In this document: piece by piece, positions 26,521 to 34,465 of the stretch
Layout: each line of letters opens with the position of its first letter
Position numbering within the stretch: position 1 is the stretch's first letter
Translations under genes and position numbers: made by a program
Notes under the pieces: model-generated
Database searches by the model: none
Seen by the model: the letters and a program-made list of their open reading frames with translations, nothing else
What the model was told of the DNA's origin: nothing
Assembly: GCA_023460035.1 (NCBI GenBank)
Contig: JAEWRN010000021.1
Location: 248,001 to 312,000, forward strand
Direction of reading: 5' to 3'
DNA length: 64,000 nt
Source: Bacillota bacterium
GTDB taxonomy: Bacteria > Bacillota > Clostridia > Oscillospirales > Ruminococcaceae

Positions 26521-28911
26521 TCAAGCCTGTTTTGCTTCGATGTACTGCTTGATGGCCCCGATGTCGCAATAGCGCTCGACATTGTCGCCGTTTGTGATGA
26601 TAAGGGTGGGCGCCTGGTTGACGGCGTAAGCCTGTACCAGCGCTTCACTGCCGGAAATATCGGCAACCACCTTTTCAAACGGCAGCGCGGCGGATTTCAG
26701 CATTTCGCTGACGACCCGGCATTTGGGGCAGGTGGTGGTGGTAAACAAGTAGATATGCGGTGTCGCACTGGTTGGTGTAGCTGTTTTAGAGGGTACGGCC
26801 GCCGGGGATTTGGCGGGCTTGTGGCCAACCTTCAGGTGCGACTGGCCAAGGTCGTACACCTTGCGCTCTTTAAACTCCTGTGTTTTGCCGTCGTTCCAGT
26901 TTTGCACCGGGCGGTAATAGCCGGTGATGCGGCTGTACACCTCGGTGCGCTCGCCGCAGTGCGGGCAGGTGTACTGCTCGCCGGCAAGGTAGCCGTGGTT
27001 TCTGCAGATAGAGTAGGTCGGCGACAGGGTGTAATAGGGCAGCGTGTAGTTTTCGGCAATGGTGCGCACTAGGTTGGCCGCAGCCTTCCAGTCCGGCAGC
27101 TTTTCGCCCAAAAACGCGTGGAACACGGTGCCGGAGGTGTACAGCGTCTGCAACCCGTCCTGAATGTCCAGCGCGGCAAAAATATCCTCGGTATAGCCCA
27201 CAGGCAAATGGGAGCTGTTGGTGTAGTACGGGGTGCCGCTGTTTTCCGACGCGGTGATGATGTCGGGGTACTGGGCAACGTCGTGCTTGGCAAGCCGGTA
27301 CGAGGTGGACTCGGCGGGGGTGGCTTCAAGGTTGTACAGGTCGCCGTATTCCTCCTGATAGTCCGACAGGCGCTCACGCATGTGGTTCAGCACCTCTTTG
27401 GCGAACTGCTGCGCCTCGGCGTGGGTTAAATCCTGCCGCAGCCAGTTGGCGTTGAGGCCCGCCTCGTTCATGCCGATCAGGCCGATGGTCGAAAAATGGT
27501 TGTCCAGCGAGCCGAGGTAACGCCGGGTGTAGGGGTACAGCCCCTCTTTCAGCAGTTTGGTGATGACGGTGCGTTTGACATGCAGCGAGCGGGCCGAGAT
27601 GTCCATCAGCTTGTCGAGCCGGTGGTAGAAGTCGGCTTCGTCCTTTGCAAGGTAGGCGATGCGCGGCAGGTTGATGGTGACAACACCGACCGAGCCGGTG
27701 CTTTCGCCGCTGCCAAAGAACCCGCCGGACTTTTTGCGCAGCTCGCGCAAATCCAGCCGCAGGCGGCAGCACATGCTGCGCACGTCGCTGGGCTCCATGT
27801 CGCTGTTGATGTAGTTTGAAAAATACGGGGTGCCGTATTTGGAGGTCATTTCAAACAGCAGCTTGTTGTTTTCGGTGTCCGACCAGTCAAAGTCACGGGT
27901 GATGGAATAGGTGGGGATCGGGTACTGGAACCCGCGGCCCTCGGCATCGCCCTCAATCATGATTTCAATGAACGCCCTGTTGATCATGTCCATTTCGTCT
28001 TTGCAGTCTTTGTACGTGAACGCCTGCGGCTTGCCGCCCACAATGGCGGGCTGCTCGGCAAGGTCGGCCGGCACGGTCCAGTCCAGCGTGATGTTGGAGA
28101 ACGGTGCCTGGGTGCCCCAGCGGCTGGGGGTGTTGACGCCGAACACAAACGACTCAATGCACTGCTTGACCTCGTGGTAATCAAGGTGGTCCGCCTTGAC
28201 AAACGGCGCAAGGTAGGTGTCGAACGATGAAAACGCCTGCGCGCCCGCCCATTCGTTTTGCATAATGCCAAGGAAGTTGACCATCTGGTTGCACAGGCTG
28301 GCAAGATGCTTTGCCGGTGCCGAGGTGATTTTGCCCGGCACGCCGCCAAGGCCCTCTTCGATCAACTGGCGCAGCGACCAGCCGGCGCAATAGCCGGTCA
28401 GCATGGACAGGTCATGGATATGAATGGCCGCGCTGCGGTGTGCGGCGGCAATCTCTTCGTCATAAATTTCGCTCAGCCAGTAGTTTGCGGTAATGGCGCC
28501 GCTGTTGCTGAGGATGAGCCCGCCCACCGAATAGGTAACGGTGGAGTTTTCTTTGACGCGCCAGTCGTTGACATGCAGGTAGTTGTTGACCAGCTCTTTA
28601 TAGTTGAGCAGCGACGAGCCCACATTGCGCACCTTTTCGCGCTGTTTGCGGTACAAGATGTAGGCCTTGGCCACGTCCGCATAACCGGCAAGGCTGAGCA
28701 CCTCTTCGACACTGTCCTGGATATCCTCCACCGAAATCTCGCCGTTTTTGATTTTCGGCTCAAAATCGGCAGTGACTTTCAGCGCCAGCAGGTCGATTAC
28801 GCTGGGATGCGTTTGCTTGTCCAAAGCGTCAAACGCTTTGCCAATCGCCGCGCTGATTTTACTGATGTTAAATTCTGCCAGGGTGCCGTCTCTCTTAATC
28901 ACCTTGTACAT
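26521..28911 (-). CDS. nrdD: Anaerobic ribonucleoside-triphosphate reductase with fused redoxin domain
   Basis: A 796-residue second class III RNR. An ATP-cone opens it (MYKVIKRDGTLAEFNISK). The barrel follows with YCAGWSLRQL, MCCRLRLDL and STGSVGVVTINLPRIA. A zinc ribbon (YTCPHCGER) comes next, then the intact glycyl-radical motif SRITGYYRPVQNWN (Gly near 664). After a Ser/Pro-rich linker, residues about 715-796 form a glutaredoxin-like domain with TTTTCPKCRVV and a cis-Pro (APTLIIT). By family analogy the redoxin is the electron donor in place of formate. The start at 28911 is chosen for the family N-terminus; the ribosome site (GAGGCGG) is modest. It has its own promoter and a structured leader. 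Confidence 0.94.
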   Translation of the reverse strand: MYKVIKRDGTLAEFNISKISAAIGKAFDALDKQTHPSVIDLLALKVTADFEPKIKNGEISVEDIQDSVEEVLSLAGYADVAKAYILYRKQREKVRNVGSSLLNYKELVNNYLHVNDWRVKENSTVTYSVGGLILSNSGAITANYWLSEIYDEEIAAAHRSAAIHIHDLSMLTGYCAGWSLRQLIEEGLGGVPGKITSAPAKHLASLCNQMVNFLGIMQNEWAGAQAFSSFDTYLAPFVKADHLDYHEVKQCIESFVFGVNTPSRWGTQAPFSNITLDWTVPADLAEQPAIVGGKPQAFTYKDCKDEMDMINRAFIEIMIEGDAEGRGFQYPIPTYSITRDFDWSDTENNKLLFEMTSKYGTPYFSNYINSDMEPSDVRSMCCRLRLDLRELRKKSGGFFGSGESTGSVGVVTINLPRIAYLAKDEADFYHRLDKLMDISARSLHVKRTVITKLLKEGLYPYTRRYLGSLDNHFSTIGLIGMNEAGLNANWLRQDLTHAEAQQFAKEVLNHMRERLSDYQEEYGDLYNLEATPAESTSYRLAKHDVAQYPDIITASENSGTPYYTNSSHLPVGYTEDIFAALDIQDGLQTLYTSGTVFHAFLGEKLPDWKAAANLVRTIAENYTLPYYTLSPTYSICRNHGYLAGEQYTCPHCGERTEVYSRITGYYRPVQNWNDGKTQEFKERKVYDLGQSHLKVGHKPAKSPAAVPSKTATPTSATPHIYLFTTTTCPKCRVVSEMLKSAALPFEKVVADISGSEALVQAYAVNQAPTLIITNGDNVERYCDIGAIKQYIEAKQA

Positions 28912-28992
28912 GTCATCCGCCTCGTTTCTGTTTACAATACTTAATTCTGTTGCCGCAGTTATTGCGAACTGCCCATCGTGTCGAAAAACGGC

Positions 28993-29051
28993 GTAAAAAT
29001 CCCCTGCCCGGCAGCACCGGAAACGGCGGCGGGGCAGGGTTGAATTTTTAC
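28993..29051 (-). terminator. Long inverted repeat in the leader of the second nrdD (candidate attenuator)
   Basis: Two nested pairings: GTAAAAAT/ATTTTTAC (28993-29000 with 29044-29051) and CCCTGCCC/GGGCAGGG (29002-29009 with 29032-29039). In the minus-strand RNA this is a GC stem with a U-rich 3' flank pairing an A-rich 5' flank, the form of an intrinsic terminator. It lies between the promoter and the ATG, about 25-85 bases into the transcript. Confidence 0.55.
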
Positions 29052-29082
29052 GGGGATACAATGCGCCCGCTGTCTGAAAAAC

Positions 29083-29155
29083 AGCATAGCACAAAATAGG
29101 AACAAAGTCAATATATGGTATAGTTTACTGAAATATATACTACATCTTGTTACAT
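29083..29155 (-). promoter_or_regulatory. Promoter and candidate NrdR sites of the second nrdD
   Basis: On the minus strand TTGACT (29106-29111), 17-base spacer, TATGCT (29083-29088). Upstream are two AT-rich palindrome-like boxes about 30 bases apart, one around 29109-29123 and one around 29138-29153. The latter shares CTACATCTTGT with the first nrdD promoter. Confidence 0.6.
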
Positions 29156-29171
29156 ATCCAAAAATTTACAG

Positions 29172-29870
29172 TCACATGCCGCGGATTGTGACCTGCGGAA
29201 TGGTGCGCCGTAAGGCGGTTGCATAGGCCTGCATCTGCGCTTCGCTTGCGGGGTGCAGCCCGGTTTGCAGCAGCGCGCCGGAATCGACAAAGGCCTGTAA
29301 AAAATAGGCTTTGGCCCCGGCCAGCCAAGCGGCAATGTCCTCAAAATCGCGCAGGGTGTGCAGCTCGTCCACCACGGTGGTGCGAAATTCGTACTCCACC
29401 GCGCCGGACAGCAAAAATGCCGCACTCTCGCGCACAGGGGCAAGGTCAAAATTTGCAAGGCCCACGGTTTTGGCATAGCTGTTTGGTGCGTTTTTAATAT
29501 CCATCGCCACAAAATCCACAAGGCCCTCGCGCACAGCGCGTTGTAGGCGGGCAGGGAAAGTGCCGTTGGTGTCGAGCTTGATTTGGTACCCCAGCGCCTT
29601 AATGTCGGCAAATAAGCCGAATACATCGTCGCTCAGCAGCGGCTCGCCGCCGGTGACGCAAACCCCTTGCAGCACCCCGCGGCGCTTTGCAAGAAAGCTG
29701 AGCAAGGCCTGCCGGGGGATCTCCTCGCCCGTGGCAATCTCTGCGGGCAGCACCAGCGCGGCGTTGTGGCAAAACGGGCAGCGCAGGTTGCAGCCGGCCA
29801 AAAACACGGTGCAGGCAAGGCGGCCCGGGTAGTCGAGCAGAGTCAGTTTTTGCAGCCCTTCTATTTTCAA
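29172..29870 (-). CDS. nrdG: Anaerobic RNR activating protein, long form (radical SAM)
   Basis: A 232-residue radical SAM activase of the NrdG2/YjjW-like type. GLQKLTLLDYPG is the family opening. CNLRCPFC (Cys27, Cys31, Cys34) binds the cluster, and VTGGEPLL is the SAM loop. A TTG start at 29870 is chosen because AAAGGGG lies 8 bases upstream and the protein then begins MKIEGLQK like its relatives; a GTG at 29888 would add 6 residues. It precedes the redoxin-fused nrdD and presumably activates it. Confidence 0.9.
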   Translation of the reverse strand: MKIEGLQKLTLLDYPGRLACTVFLAGCNLRCPFCHNAALVLPAEIATGEEIPRQALLSFLAKRRGVLQGVCVTGGEPLLSDDVFGLFADIKALGYQIKLDTNGTFPARLQRAVREGLVDFVAMDIKNAPNSYAKTVGLANFDLAPVRESAAFLLSGAVEYEFRTTVVDELHTLRDFEDIAAWLAGAKAYFLQAFVDSGALLQTGLHPASEAQMQAYATALRRTIPQVTIRGM

Positions 29871-29900
29871 TGCAAAAACCCCTTTCACAAACCGGCAGGC

Positions 29901-30173
29901 TTAGTCTGCCGCTTCGGGCACAGCGGCCCGTTTTTCGGTGATCCAGGCCACAGCATCGGCGAGGCCCTGCTGCGAATAATCAAATTCGGCGGTCTCTTTT
30001 TGCGTTTCCTCGGTTTTTTCGCAGCAAAAGGGGCCGCACCAGATGACGACGCGCAGCACATCCTCGTCTTTTTGCGGGAATATTTTAAAGGAAAACGGCC
30101 CGCTGCTGCCGGCAAACCGGTTGCCTGCCCGAAAATAATCAAAGCTTTCGACCCAGATGTCCGCCGCCAACAA
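29901..30173 (-). CDS. Hypothetical protein upstream of the second nrdG
   Basis: A 90-residue acidic soluble protein with no recognised domain. It has Cys-Cys in GPFCCEKTEE and several aromatic residues. It likely starts at TTG (30173) behind AAAGGGGGCGGGG; TTG at 30170 is equally possible. It ends 30 bases before the activase on the same strand, so it may belong to the RNR unit. Function unknown; the reading frame could be checked by conservation. Confidence 0.6.
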   Translation of the reverse strand: MLAADIWVESFDYFRAGNRFAGSSGPFSFKIFPQKDEDVLRVVIWCGPFCCEKTEETQKETAEFDYSQQGLADAVAWITEKRAAVPEAAD

Positions 30174-30359
30174 CCCCGCCCCCTTTGCACAAAATCTTGT
30201 ATTTCAGTTTAGCATGCCAAAGCCGGGTTGTACAGGAGCTTTTTGGCACCTGTTTTGGTTAGAAAAACGTTTGACTTGGCTTTAGAGCGCGCTTTTTGGC
30301 GACCAGAGGGGCACGGAAAAAACTTTTGTGCCGAATTTTGTGCAAAATATAGAAATAAC
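30174..30359. other. AT-rich gap upstream of the manganese riboswitch
   Basis: I see no gene in these 186 bases. A weak divergent promoter for the small hypothetical gene may lie near 30205-30235 (TAAACT-like -10 on the minus strand). Confidence 0.4.
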
Positions 30360-30387
30360 TTGACAAAATGTGATTTTGTGAGAAAAT
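30360..30387 (+). promoter_or_regulatory. Promoter of the riboswitch-mntP transcript
   Basis: Perfect TTGACA (30360-30365), 16-base spacer, GAAAAT (30382-30387), just upstream of the riboswitch. Confidence 0.6.
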
Positions 30388-30397
30388 AAAGTACATC

Positions 30398-30548
30398 TGC
30401 ATAGGGGAGTAGTTTGCGCGGCACCCGCCGCGTGTTATAGGTCAACATTCTGGCCCTGTTTTGGGGCCTGGCCTATGATTAGCAGGCTTCTGCGTTAAAA
30501 GACGAGACTTATGTATAGCTTTTTTGGGCTATACGTGGGTCTTTTTTT
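30398..30548 (+). promoter_or_regulatory. yybP-ykoY (manganese) riboswitch with terminator
   Basis: The hallmark pieces occur in order: GGGGAGTAG (30403-30411), GGTCAACATTCTGG (30440-30453) and GACGAGACTTAT (30501-30512). A hairpin (AGACTTATGTATAGC pairing with GCTATACGTGGGTCT) ends in seven T at about 30542-30548 and acts as the expression platform. Known biology: Mn2+ binding turns on downstream Mn exporters. The next gene is mntP, which fits exactly. Confidence 0.93.
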
Positions 30549-30617
30549 ATTGGTTGGCACCGAATGCTCGCCGACCCCGGTTTGGCCCCGGGGGAAACAA
30601 CAAGGGAGGACATTACG

Positions 30618-31178
30618 ATGAATTTTGGGGACATTTTACTGATTGGGCTGGGGCTTTCGATGGACGCGGTGGCCGTGTCGATTTCAGATGCGCTGGCGTA
30701 CCCCTGCATGACCCGCCGCCGCAAACTTGCGATACCTGTGGCCTTTGGCGTGTTTCAGGGGCTGATGCCCGCGCTGGGCTATTTTGCGGGCAGCCTGTTT
30801 GCCGGAGCGATTGAAAAGTACGCGGGCTATGCGACGCTGCTGATTTTGGGCATCATTGGTTTTAACATGATTCGCGAGGGGCTTGCCACCCCCACACAGG
30901 AAGCGCTGGATTGCAGCCTGGATAAGCGCACGCTGAGCCTGCGCACCCTGCTGGGGCAGGCCGTCGCCACCAGTATCGATGCGTTTGCGGTGGGGGTAAG
31001 CTTTTCGCTGCAGGGGGCAAATATTTTTGCCGCAAGCCCGGTGATTGCCGTCACCACCTTTGTGTGCAGCCTTGTTGCGCTGCTGCTGGGCCAGCGGTTT
31101 GGGCGGCTGCTGGGCAGCCGGGCCGAGGTGTTTGGCGGCGTGATTTTGCTGCTGATTGCCGCAAAAGCCGTGCTGTAA
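30618..31178 (+). CDS. mntP: Manganese efflux pump MntP
   Basis: A 186-residue membrane protein with six hydrophobic segments. Conserved acidic motifs GLGLSMDAVAVSISD and ATSIDAFAVGVSFS are the paired metal-binding repeats of the MntP family (PF02659). It exports excess Mn2+. The start at 30618 is chosen for GGGAGGA 8 bases upstream; the frame is open to 30564. Transcription is controlled by the manganese riboswitch immediately before it, and a terminator follows. Confidence 0.96.
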   Translation: MNFGDILLIGLGLSMDAVAVSISDALAYPCMTRRRKLAIPVAFGVFQGLMPALGYFAGSLFAGAIEKYAGYATLLILGIIGFNMIREGLATPTQEALDCSLDKRTLSLRTLLGQAVATSIDAFAVGVSFSLQGANIFAASPVIAVTTFVCSLVALLLGQRFGRLLGSRAEVFGGVILLLIAAKAVL

Positions 31179-31233
31179 CCACCTGCCCGCCCGCCGCCGC
31201 AACGGTGCCGCACTGTAAAAACAGAACAAAATT

Positions 31234-31268
31234 GCCCCGGCTTTTTGTACAGGCCGGGGCTTTTTTTT
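31234..31268 (+). terminator. Intrinsic terminator after mntP
   Basis: Eight-bp stem (31234-31241 with 31253-31260) followed by eight T. Confidence 0.92.
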
Positions 31269-31329
31269 GCCGGGATGACCAGAGAAAACGGCAGAGTTTT
31301 AGCTAAAGATACAATTATTTTACTTTGTG

Positions 31330-31358
31330 TTGATTTTTTAAATGCGTGTTGCTACAAT
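31330..31358 (+). promoter_or_regulatory. Promoter of the alpha/beta hydrolase gene
   Basis: TTGATT (31330-31335), 17-base spacer, TACAAT (31353-31358), giving a leader of about 200 bases. Confidence 0.65.
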
Positions 31359-31411
31359 GACAGCAGCAGATAGTTTCCAAAAGAAACAAAAAAGAATCGA
31401 ATGGAAATCAT

Positions 31412-31468
31412 GCGCAGAGAAGCAGAGTTGCGCAGAAAACCACAGCGGGGGTTTTCTGCGCTTTTTTT
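31412..31468 (+). terminator. Terminator inside the hydrolase leader, with a possible antiterminator
   Basis: Perfect 12-bp stem (31430-31441 with 31450-31461) and seven T (31462-31468), located between promoter and gene. An upstream GCGCAGA copy (31412-31418) duplicates part of the 5' arm and could pair with the 3' arm instead. This is the layout of an attenuator or riboswitch platform; no known class is recognised in the about 50 bases before it. Confidence 0.6.
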
Positions 31469-31567
31469 GCGCCTTGTGGCAAGAGAGGAAGGGGGTATCA
31501 CCGGCAGTTTATCGCCACGGCACCGGGGAGGACACAATCAAACCCGCACAAAAAGAGGAGGAAATGT

Positions 31568-33685
31568 ATGAAACAAAAAAACCCACAAAAACGCGAACTG
31601 AAGCTGCTGGTGGTCGCACTGGCGCTGATGATACTGGGCAGCTTTTTTGCGATGCTGTTCAACACGTCGTTTTTTACGGTGCAGGTAAAAGAAATCACCT
31701 TTACGACCGAGCGCGGCACGCTGAGCGCGCTGCTGTATCTGCCCAAAGGTGCCGGGGCCGACGACCCGCGGCCGGTGGTGGTGACGACCCACGGGTATTT
31801 GAACACCAAAGAGATGCAGGACGCCCCGTCGATTGAAATGTCGCGGCGCGGGTATATCGTGCTGGACCTTGATATGTACGACCACGGCGATTCCCGCTGG
31901 GATGCCGACATCCCGGTGGGCAGCCAGTTCGGCACCTTCTGGATTTACTCGGTATCCGACGCGGCAAACTGGGCCGCGCAGCAGGACTTTACCAAAAAGG
32001 ATGACGCGGGCAACTCGTACATTTCGGTGTCCGGCCATTCCATGGGCGGATTTTCGTCGCTGGTAGCGCTGTATCTGGATGAGATGCAGGCATTACAGAC
32101 CGGCACACGCAACATCTACGCGGGCATTGCGGCGGGCGCAGATTTTTCGTATGCCGCGGCCGTGGCCCCGCAGGACCAGTACCAGGCTGCGTTTGGCAGC
32201 CGCACGGTGGGCATTCTTGCCGGCCATTACGACGAGTTTTTCTTTAACAAGTCTGCCGACGAAAAAACGGCCGAAGAGCAAAAGATCACCGGCACGGTGA
32301 CTTACAAGGATTTTGTTGCGACGAACAGCGGCAAGGCGTTTTTGGGCTTTGCGGCGGACGGTAGCCCCACGGCGGGGCAGTTTTACACGGTGGATTCGGG
32401 CGAAGTGCTGCTGGACGGCAACGCGGTGCGTGCCTCGCAAAGCGGCGAACGGGTAGTTTATACCCCGAATCAGACCCACCCGTGGAACCATTTTTCGAAA
32501 ACAGCGACCGCAGACCTGATTACCTTTTACACCCACGCGTTTGACGGGGTGACGTCCCCCTCGCAGACGAACTGGAACCTTGCGGCCGACAACCAGATTT
32601 GGATGTTCAAAGAGCTGTTTAACTTTGTGGCGCTGATTGGGTTCTTTTTACTGTTTGTGCCGCTGCTTTCGCTGCTGCTAAAGCTGCCGGTGTTCAAACG
32701 CGCCGTGGTGCCTGCCACCGACCCGCTGCCGCAGGCCAAAACTAGCGCGGGCAAAGCTGCCGGCTGGCTTGCCCTGCTGATCAGTGCCGCGCTGCCCGCT
32801 TTGCTGTTTGCAAGGCTGATGGATAAGACCGATACGGGCCTTGTGCCGCTGTGGATTACCGCGCTGTTTGTGGTGGCCGCAGGCGTGATTGCCGCATTGG
32901 TAGGCCGCAAAAACGGCGATGCGCCGTTTGCAAAGGGCGGCCTGTTGTTTGGCGGCGTGGGCCTTGTGCTGTTTGCCGTGCTGCGGTTTGGCGGCAGCAT
33001 CCTTTCGCTTTCGCCCGTCTTCTCTGAGCCGACGGTGAACCAGATTGCCTACTGGGCGCTGGTGAGCGGCCTTGTTGCCGCACTGCTGCTGATTGGCTTT
33101 TACTATGTGGGCAACCGGCCTGCGGGCGTGCAGTTTGGCCAGTACGGCATCACGCGCAGCCTGCCGGTGATTGGCGCCAGCCTTGCGGCGGCACTGGCCG
33201 CGGTCGTGCTGGGCTATGGCCTGCTGTTTGGCATACAGGCGGTGTTCGGGGTCGATTTCCGCATCTGGACCTTGGCGGTGCGCACCTTTAAAGTAGAACA
33301 CCTGCTGGTGGCATTGCGGTATTTGCCGGTATTCTTTATTTACTACTTTGTCAACACGGTGGCGCTGAACGCCAATACCCGCGGGCGCCGCGGCGGCACG
33401 GCGCTTGCCATTGGGCTGAACATCGGCGGGCTGGTGGTATGGCTGGCACTGCAATACGGGCTGGATTTTGCCACCGGTGTGGCAATGTACCCGGCGCAGG
33501 CGCTGAACGGCATTTTGCTGGTGGCGCTAGCCCCTTGCCTTGCCATTGCGGCGGTGTTTGCGCGGCGGCTGTATGAAAAAACCAACAACGTGTGGCTGGC
33601 CGCCTGCCTGAACGCGATGCTGTTCACCATAATTACCTGTGCCAACACCGCACTGTTTTGGCATTTGGTCAATGCCGCGGCCTGA
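31568..33685 (+). CDS. Membrane-bound alpha/beta hydrolase with large C-terminal membrane domain
   Basis: A 705-residue protein. One N-terminal membrane helix (about residues 13-34) leads into an extracytoplasmic alpha/beta hydrolase domain: VVVTTHGYLNT oxyanion strand, nucleophile GHSMGGFSS near 157, and a late THPWNHF His. From about residue 350 there are eight or nine membrane helices. The combination recurs in Clostridia as an uncharacterised family; no substrate is known to me. The start has AGAGGAGGA 6 bases upstream. Transcription passes a terminator in the leader, so regulation by attenuation is likely. Confidence 0.8.
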   Translation: MKQKNPQKRELKLLVVALALMILGSFFAMLFNTSFFTVQVKEITFTTERGTLSALLYLPKGAGADDPRPVVVTTHGYLNTKEMQDAPSIEMSRRGYIVLDLDMYDHGDSRWDADIPVGSQFGTFWIYSVSDAANWAAQQDFTKKDDAGNSYISVSGHSMGGFSSLVALYLDEMQALQTGTRNIYAGIAAGADFSYAAAVAPQDQYQAAFGSRTVGILAGHYDEFFFNKSADEKTAEEQKITGTVTYKDFVATNSGKAFLGFAADGSPTAGQFYTVDSGEVLLDGNAVRASQSGERVVYTPNQTHPWNHFSKTATADLITFYTHAFDGVTSPSQTNWNLAADNQIWMFKELFNFVALIGFFLLFVPLLSLLLKLPVFKRAVVPATDPLPQAKTSAGKAAGWLALLISAALPALLFARLMDKTDTGLVPLWITALFVVAAGVIAALVGRKNGDAPFAKGGLLFGGVGLVLFAVLRFGGSILSLSPVFSEPTVNQIAYWALVSGLVAALLLIGFYYVGNRPAGVQFGQYGITRSLPVIGASLAAALAAVVLGYGLLFGIQAVFGVDFRIWTLAVRTFKVEHLLVALRYLPVFFIYYFVNTVALNANTRGRRGGTALAIGLNIGGLVVWLALQYGLDFATGVAMYPAQALNGILLVALAPCLAIAAVFARRLYEKTNNVWLAACLNAMLFTIITCANTALFWHLVNAAA

Positions 33686-33714
33686 TGCGCGGTAACGAAA
33701 AGCAACACCCTCCT

Positions 33715-33748
33715 GCAAAGGGGCGGGCCGCAGGGCCCGCCCCTTTGC
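33715..33748. other. Inverted repeat after the hydrolase gene
   Basis: Perfect 15-base arms (33715-33729 with 33734-33748) with no T run. It may protect or weakly terminate the hydrolase mRNA. Confidence 0.5.
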
Positions 33749-33768
33749 GCTGCCCTGTGGGGGCAGCC

Positions 33769-33798
33769 TTGCGCAAACGCCCCGCGCGGTAGTATACT
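33769..33798 (+). promoter_or_regulatory. Promoter of the MarR gene
   Basis: TTGCGC (33769-33774), 18-base spacer, TATACT (33793-33798). Confidence 0.55.
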
Positions 33799-33830
33799 GG
33801 GAGCAACTTTAAACCAAGGGGCGTGCACCG

Positions 33831-34352
33831 ATGAAGCTTGCGTGGATGGGAGAATATCGCGACGTGGTGGAAAAGCTCATCCGCTACTGCAATATCTATG
33901 CGGCCGTGTATAAAAAAGAGGCCTACCGCGGCACCGACGTTAAAATTTCGTATTCGCAGATCCAGGTGGTGGAATACCTGCTGGAAAACGAAGAGCTGCA
34001 CCAGAACATGGCGATGATTGCCGGGCGGCTGGGCATTACCCGTAGCGCGTTTACAAAGCTGGTGAACCGGCTGGCAGAAAAGGGCCTGCTGGAAAAGTTC
34101 CATGCCAGCGACAACCGGCGCGATGTGATTGTGCAGGTCACCGCCGTAGGGCGGCAGGTGTATGCGGATTACAGCGATTATATTTACCGCGAGCATTTTT
34201 CAAAAATGTTTGAGGCAGGGCGGGCCATCCCGCGCGAATCGCTGCCGGCCATTGCCGCCATGTTAAACGCAGGCCTGCGCGACGACGCGCCGCAACAGCC
34301 TTGCAAAGAGGTACCAAAGCTGATCCCGGTAGAAAAAAAGGCGGGCCGCTGA
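33831..34352 (+). CDS. MarR family transcriptional regulator
   Basis: A 173-residue winged-helix regulator. Helix-turn-helix sequence HQNMAMIAGRLGITRSAFTKLVNRL is followed by the wing KFHASDNRRDVIVQVT with the conserved DxRR-like basic tip. The target genes are unknown; it is monocistronic between two terminators, so self-regulation and a distant regulon are both possible. Its start follows AAGGGGCG. Confidence 0.87.
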   Translation: MKLAWMGEYRDVVEKLIRYCNIYAAVYKKEAYRGTDVKISYSQIQVVEYLLENEELHQNMAMIAGRLGITRSAFTKLVNRLAEKGLLEKFHASDNRRDVIVQVTAVGRQVYADYSDYIYREHFSKMFEAGRAIPRESLPAIAAMLNAGLRDDAPQQPCKEVPKLIPVEKKAGR

Positions 34353-34385
34353 AAAGGGCTTTATCTTAATTTAATATAGAATAAA

Positions 34386-34423
34386 AACAGCCTTTGGCCG
34401 CTGCTGCGCGCCAAAGGCTGTTT
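34386..34423. terminator. Bidirectional terminator between MarR and the GntR-RCK_C gene
   Basis: Thirteen-bp stem (34386-34398 with 34410-34422) with A-rich and T-rich flanks on opposite sides. Confidence 0.8.
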
Positions 34424-34465
34424 GCTGTTATAGGGTTGCAACGTGAAGTTTCAACACGATGCGTT

